Shown here one piece after another: positions 59,740 to 64,000 of a DNA stretch of 64,000 nt. The stretch lies in contig WTPW01001103.1 in the NCBI GenBank assembly GCA_009809945.1, positions 21,966-85,965 of the forward strand, in the 5' to 3' direction. The translations under genes were made by a program, and so were the position numbers. This DNA is from Gigaspora margarita (lineage: Eukaryota; Glomeromycota; Glomeromycetes; Diversisporales; Gigasporaceae). The notes under the pieces were generated by a model that did not search any database, was not told the origin of the DNA, and saw only the letters and a program-made list of their open reading frames with translations. The stretch's first letter is position 1. The number at the start of each line of letters is the position of its first letter.

Positions 59740-62700
59740 ATGAAAATTCAATCATATAATTCGAGATTCATGGTTGTAATTATTTTCCTGTTGGTCTTTT
59801 TACCAACAGGATTTATGCAAAATACTGTAAAACATTCAAACTTAACCTATCTTACCTATAAAGAAAAACCATCTGATCAAGCTAATCTTACTGAAGCCCA
59901 GCCTCATATTTTAACTATTTCGCGTTATAGTGATAATTCGGGTACAGCAGTTGTTCGCATTACTCGGGTGAATTACTACAATTACTTCACCATGAATTAT
60001 TGTTATGAACAGCGATTATTACTTCGCGTTATTAAAGCAGATGGAAGTGTTAGCGAAATAAATTATGCAAATGCTACAGAAATACAAGATATCAATTATT
60101 GTAACATTGGTAGTGATCAGAGAAATCCCCTAAAAATATACCCATTATTTGACCAATATATTTTAGTAACATATACTCATGCAACTAATACCTCTGATAC
60201 TACAACTTACGTTGATCGTGGAATGGTTTTCCATTGGAATGGAACGATTATAAGGTTTGTTAATAACATATATATTTAAAATATTTTAATAATAATAATT
60301 GGGAAATTCGATTTTCACCCGGGTTAAAGTCACCAGATATATAATTGTCATCATATTATACAATACAAACTACTTTAAAGATTCTATAAATTAGTTAATT
60401 AGTGGTTAAGGCAGATGAATTTTAATGAAATTACATTAATTTATATTATATAGTATAATAAAATTTATATGTCGGGTGACTTTATCCCGAGTGAAAATAG
60501 AACTCCCATAATAATTAATTTAACAGTTAACTTTTTTTTTATATTTATTATTTTACGCAGTAACCTTGAATTTGGTCCATCTTACTTATACCCAGGCACA
60601 GACTGGTATCCGAATGAATTTATAGTTAATAATATTACTCCTGAAAACGGTTTCTTACGTTTATCTACGGTTAATGGTAATGAAACAGGTTCTTTCAAAT
60701 GGAGCCAATAGTACGTTGAGTTTTACGTATTTGTTAGTTACGTAAATACGTACACCAAACATTTATTTTCTTTTCTTTTTAGCAATGGAGCATTTTCTTT
60801 AGTACATAATGACACGATTCCCGGTTTACTAGACCCTACCAGCTTTCAAGCTACTGCAATTGCTACTTTAGATGGTGGATACGCATTGATATATACTAAT
60901 ACAACAAAAAGAAATTTTACTTCTGACAATATGTTAACTGCTCAATTTTCTGCAAATGCAGGAATATATGCTGTAATGTTGGGTTATAATCCACCGAAAA
61001 TATCTCAAAGCTTTATTTTATATCAATTGACAACTCCAAACATAACATTCACTGGTCTATATTGTTCTGTCGACTTTGTTTTCATTGGCCATTCATGTAT
61101 CGCATACGCAAAACCTACGCAAACTACAGTAGTAACATCCAATACTACAAACTCGGGCACCTTTTACGTGAGAATACGTTTCCTTTCCTCAGGAACTATA
61201 CAGTCGATTGATCCAATGTTTCCACCAAACAGTGGGAATTTAACGAATGTTAGAACACTACCTTTCGGAGGGTACGCAGTAATAACTAGAGTAAATAATA
61301 ATAGACGAAATTATAATTTCACACTTGATCTTTATGATGAAGATGGCAAATTATCCGAATATGACTCCACATTGAAACAAATTACTGCTAATTTTGATGG
61401 CGCATTTGCTGTGTTGCGAAATAATACGATTTTAGTGGCATTAAATGAAACAATTAGTTCTTGGCAAATTCTTTTAGTCGATCTACCTCCGCTTTCCCAG
61501 TATAATAGTAAATGTTTTAAATTTTAATATTTTGAAATGAACTTTTTTATTTTTTTAAATCATAATTAATCATAATTACGTTTGTCTTTTATAGAAAGTG
61601 ATTATGGTAATTTACTTGTGAGGAAAGCCTACCCTCCAACAAACTTCACGGATCTACCTTTGAATACCAATATGATCAGCATCACATTCAATGTTCCCGT
61701 TTTACTCTCGGATGCCAAATTAGCTATTTATCAAAAAATTAACAACAAATCTACTCTTCGACAGTTTATTAATTCAACATATTGTAATTATTGTATTCTT
61801 TCAACGTATTGTAATAATTGTATGCTCTCAACAAATTGTAATAATTGTAATATTTCAAGAGAAGCCATAATACTTAATGTGCTTAGTTGCACATTTAATG
61901 ATCCAGGTGGTCATTATTTTATACAGATGGATAATAATTTTGTAAAGAGCGACGTATATAACGAGCCCATTTTGGGAATTGATAAAAATATGTGGAACTT
62001 TCAGACGGGTATATATTATATAGTTCTTTATTGTTTAAAATTACTTATTAATTGAATTCAGTCAATTAACTGTTAATCAAATAGATAATATTACTTCAAG
62101 TGAAAAGAATACAGACAATGTAATTTGAAATTTTCTATAAATTTATTCATATATTTATATATCGATATGCTTAATATTAACAAAACCCTGTGAATAAGTC
62201 AGGAGATATTCGAGGAATACTACGATTAACAATTGATGGATCTCGGTATTTTCAAGAATTGAATGACTCAAGAAAACACGACTTTTTCGTCACATTAATT
62301 GAACAGCCCATACCTATGATTCCTACAGAGAATGGCAGATTAGAATCGGATAAACATTATCAACTTAATTCATCGAATATTCTTATATCATTATTTATTT
62401 ATGAGGCAAAAGATAATGAAAAACTAACTGCTGCAAATATAAAAGATTATTTACACCAATTAATAATAAACAAAGAATTTACAGTTATATCAATGGGAAA
62501 TGTTACAAAATTCTTGGATGAAACTTATGGATTTCAACAATCTCGTAAGATTACTTTGTATTTTTTTTTTCATAAAGCATTTATAATAATATATTTGTCA
62601 AATTTCATATTGTAGAGGATATAGGAAAAAATCACATTGCATTAATAATCATCGTGTTTATCGCCTTTATAATCCTTTTATTACCTTTTATACTCAGTTT

Positions 62701-63704
62701 TAAGGTGAATTTATTTATTAATTATGTTTCTTAGAATCGTCACAAATGCTAATAAAACATTCAAAAAAAGCTAAAATCTAAAAACTTTGAGACAATAATG
62801 TCTGCGGCATTAAAGATTGGATTAATTATCCCAAATTTTGTTCTTTTAATGCTTTTTGTTGCTTACAATTCCAATTATATACCGGGATTTCACCTACCAA
62901 GGTATTTCTGCTCAAGAAATTTATTCTTTATGGAGCTAAATTAACATTAAGTTATATTTTCTTTATCTTTTGATTCTCTCAAAAAACGAAATAATTATTT
63001 GAAGTGTACTCATCTTGAGCATCCCACTGCTTATAAACTTCTGCATAGCAATTTATGCCATTTACAAAGGAATTAAAAATCCCGTTATTGGTGAAAATTT
63101 CAAAGAATGGATTATTGAATATAGAGGTTTAGTGGCTATATTTACTATTTTAGTAGCTACTGATTATGAATATTTGACGATTTTGAAAGTTGTACCTATT
63201 TTTACTAAGAAATTATACCGATACGAGCGAATTAATACGCTTAATATATTTAGCATAATTGATCATATATTTGATGATGTGATTATATGGGGAGCATTCA
63301 TTGATATTTTTTTTAGAAACATTCCACAGATCATTATTCTAGCAGTGAGTAAATTTATTATATTATTGTTGTGAAGTTACTCTGTTATGAGCAACGTAAA
63401 TATGAATAGGGTACGGTGGTGATACAATCAATTAATTCATTTTTCTGTTTAATTAATATCACATTTAATATTGCATAACGATAAATAGCTATTTTATAAC
63501 TATTCCGTCATCGCAGAAGATATTGTCCCACTCCTTTTATTTGTCACATCTTGCCTAAAGATTTTCATGCCCATCCTTAATTATGTGTGCAAAAAAATAA
63601 CCTTGATGATTAGTCGGTGAGCATAATTTTATTTTTTCATTTTTAATAATAAATAATAATTCTGATCAAACAAATTCGTTAGGCGGTTAGTATTAATTCT
63701 ATAA
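59740..63704 (+). CDS. Ten-exon gene: secreted ectodomain plus multi-pass membrane protein
   Basis: Coding exons read as 59740-60254, 60561-60710, 60783-61507, 61595-62008, 62203-62544, 62616-62704, 62771-62901, 63005-63348, 63517-63616, 63683-63704. All introns are GT-AG, and the sum is 2,832 bp (943 codons plus stop) in one frame; the seventh junction and the last exon are least sure. A signal peptide (FMVVIIFLLVFLPTGF) starts it. Residues 30-600 form an ectodomain with many N-x-S/T sites and recurring GGYA(V/L)I ... DEDGKL strands that look beta-propeller-like, then an Ig-like piece (MISITFNVPVLLSDAKLAIY). Residues 602-715 are a juxtamembrane domain (LRLTIDGSRYFQELN ... FLDETYGF), SEA-like in layout. 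About six membrane segments follow (near 722, 759, 789, 832, 880, 906), with IPQIIILAV before the last, a motif faintly like XK-related proteins. Function unknown; a surface receptor or transporter is inference. Confidence 0.8.
60301..60507. mobile_element. MITE in intron 1 with perfect 9-bp target duplication
   Basis: GGGAAATTCGATTTTCACCC at the left and GGGAGTTCTATTTTCACTCG read inverted from the right, both followed by AAAGTCACC. ATAATAATT is exact on both sides (60,292-60,300 and 60,508-60,516). It lies within the 306-bp intron 60,255-60,560. The reading frame that begins at 60,469 runs out of this MITE into exon 2 and is false upstream of 60,561. Confidence 0.88.
61774..61854 (+). repeat. 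In-frame 27-bp triple repeat coding CxxC units
   Basis: Three 27-bp copies in exon 4 encode STYCNYCIL, STYCNNCML and STNCNNCNI. Each gives a Cys-x-x-Cys pair in the ectodomain. Confidence 0.85.
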
Positions 63705-64000
63705 AATTGATTTTTTTAAAAAAAAAAAATTATATGCAATATCTCTCTAACGCTTTACTATCAATACACGATAAGAGAGTAAGTATTGAGATTCAGTTTA
63801 AAATCATCACTTAAGAAAACACCATTAAATATTTGCTTCTCAACTCATGGAACTTATCAGTTTGTGAGTACCAAATTTTCATTTATAGAATATGCGTTCA
63901 ATAGACATCATCATTTTAAAAATGATTTTTATTTATGCTAAATAGTAAGTAAGTAAGAAAATAGTTGATATTAATTTATAAAGTCACAATTTATTAAGCA
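63705..64000. other. Downstream flank
   Basis: No further gene was recognised. If the last exon was chosen wrongly, the coding sequence could extend into this part or past the window. Confidence 0.4.

Noticed and set aside
62705..62734. Intron 6 ending at the TTCTTAG near 62,734
   Set aside because: It would make a 30-bp intron and put a stop five codons on; the acceptor at 62,770 gives 66 bp and keeps the frame.

Overview
This is a nuclear window from a very AT-rich eukaryote with short GT-AG introns, few genes and many transposon relics. The best guess is an arbuscular mycorrhizal fungus of the Rhizophagus/Glomeraceae type. The reasons are two BTB-BACK-TLDc genes, a relic of the expanded protein-kinase family with the tail motif HPQAIYTSR, a multi-exon membrane protein of lineage-specific look, and the general texture. 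This assignment is inference from family knowledge; no rRNA or other marker lies in the window.

Layout. 1-4.9 kb: repeats only. 5.0-6.56 kb: an apparently intact two-exon BTB-BACK-TLDc gene on the minus strand. 6.6-15.3 kb: no gene, but a 1-kb foldback element and several MITEs. 15,369-25,118: a complete but broken Ty3/gypsy LTR retrotransposon (LTR, gag, protease, RT, RNase H, integrase, a third ORF, LTR). 25.1-29.1 kb: minisatellite and foldback DNA. 29.4-30.5 kb: a kinase pseudogene. 32.46-34.0 kb: a second BTB-BACK-TLDc gene on the plus strand, broken by one missing base. 35,278-35,457: an assembly gap of N. 35-53 kb: a dense set of nested non-autonomous DNA transposons. 53.9-55.6 kb: a badly decayed coding relic on the minus strand. 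56-59 kb: more MITEs. 59,740-63,704: a ten-exon gene for a secreted-ectodomain, multi-pass membrane protein; the joined exons give 943 codons in one frame.

Main points for a second look. (1) The gag/pol junction has a slippery heptamer TTTAAAC placed exactly in frame before the gag stop, followed by two interleaved 6-bp stems, the layout of a -1 frameshift pseudoknot. (2) Most in-frame stops of this retroelement are TGA, many at positions where arginine is usual in the family, although its two LTRs differ by only about 1%; this fits C-to-T decay of CGA codons. (3) At least eight MITEs with unrelated ends share one internal polarity: a TTAGGG-like tract in one half and ATTGG (CCAAT box) near the other end. 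(4) Intron 1 of the membrane-protein gene holds a MITE with a perfect 9-bp target duplication; without it the intron would be 90 bp. (5) Several hAT-like MITEs are built from iterated palindromic words.

No operon logic applies. The working genes seem to be the two BTB-TLDc loci (one frameshifted) and the membrane protein; the rest is mobile DNA. All calls come from reading the sequence by eye.
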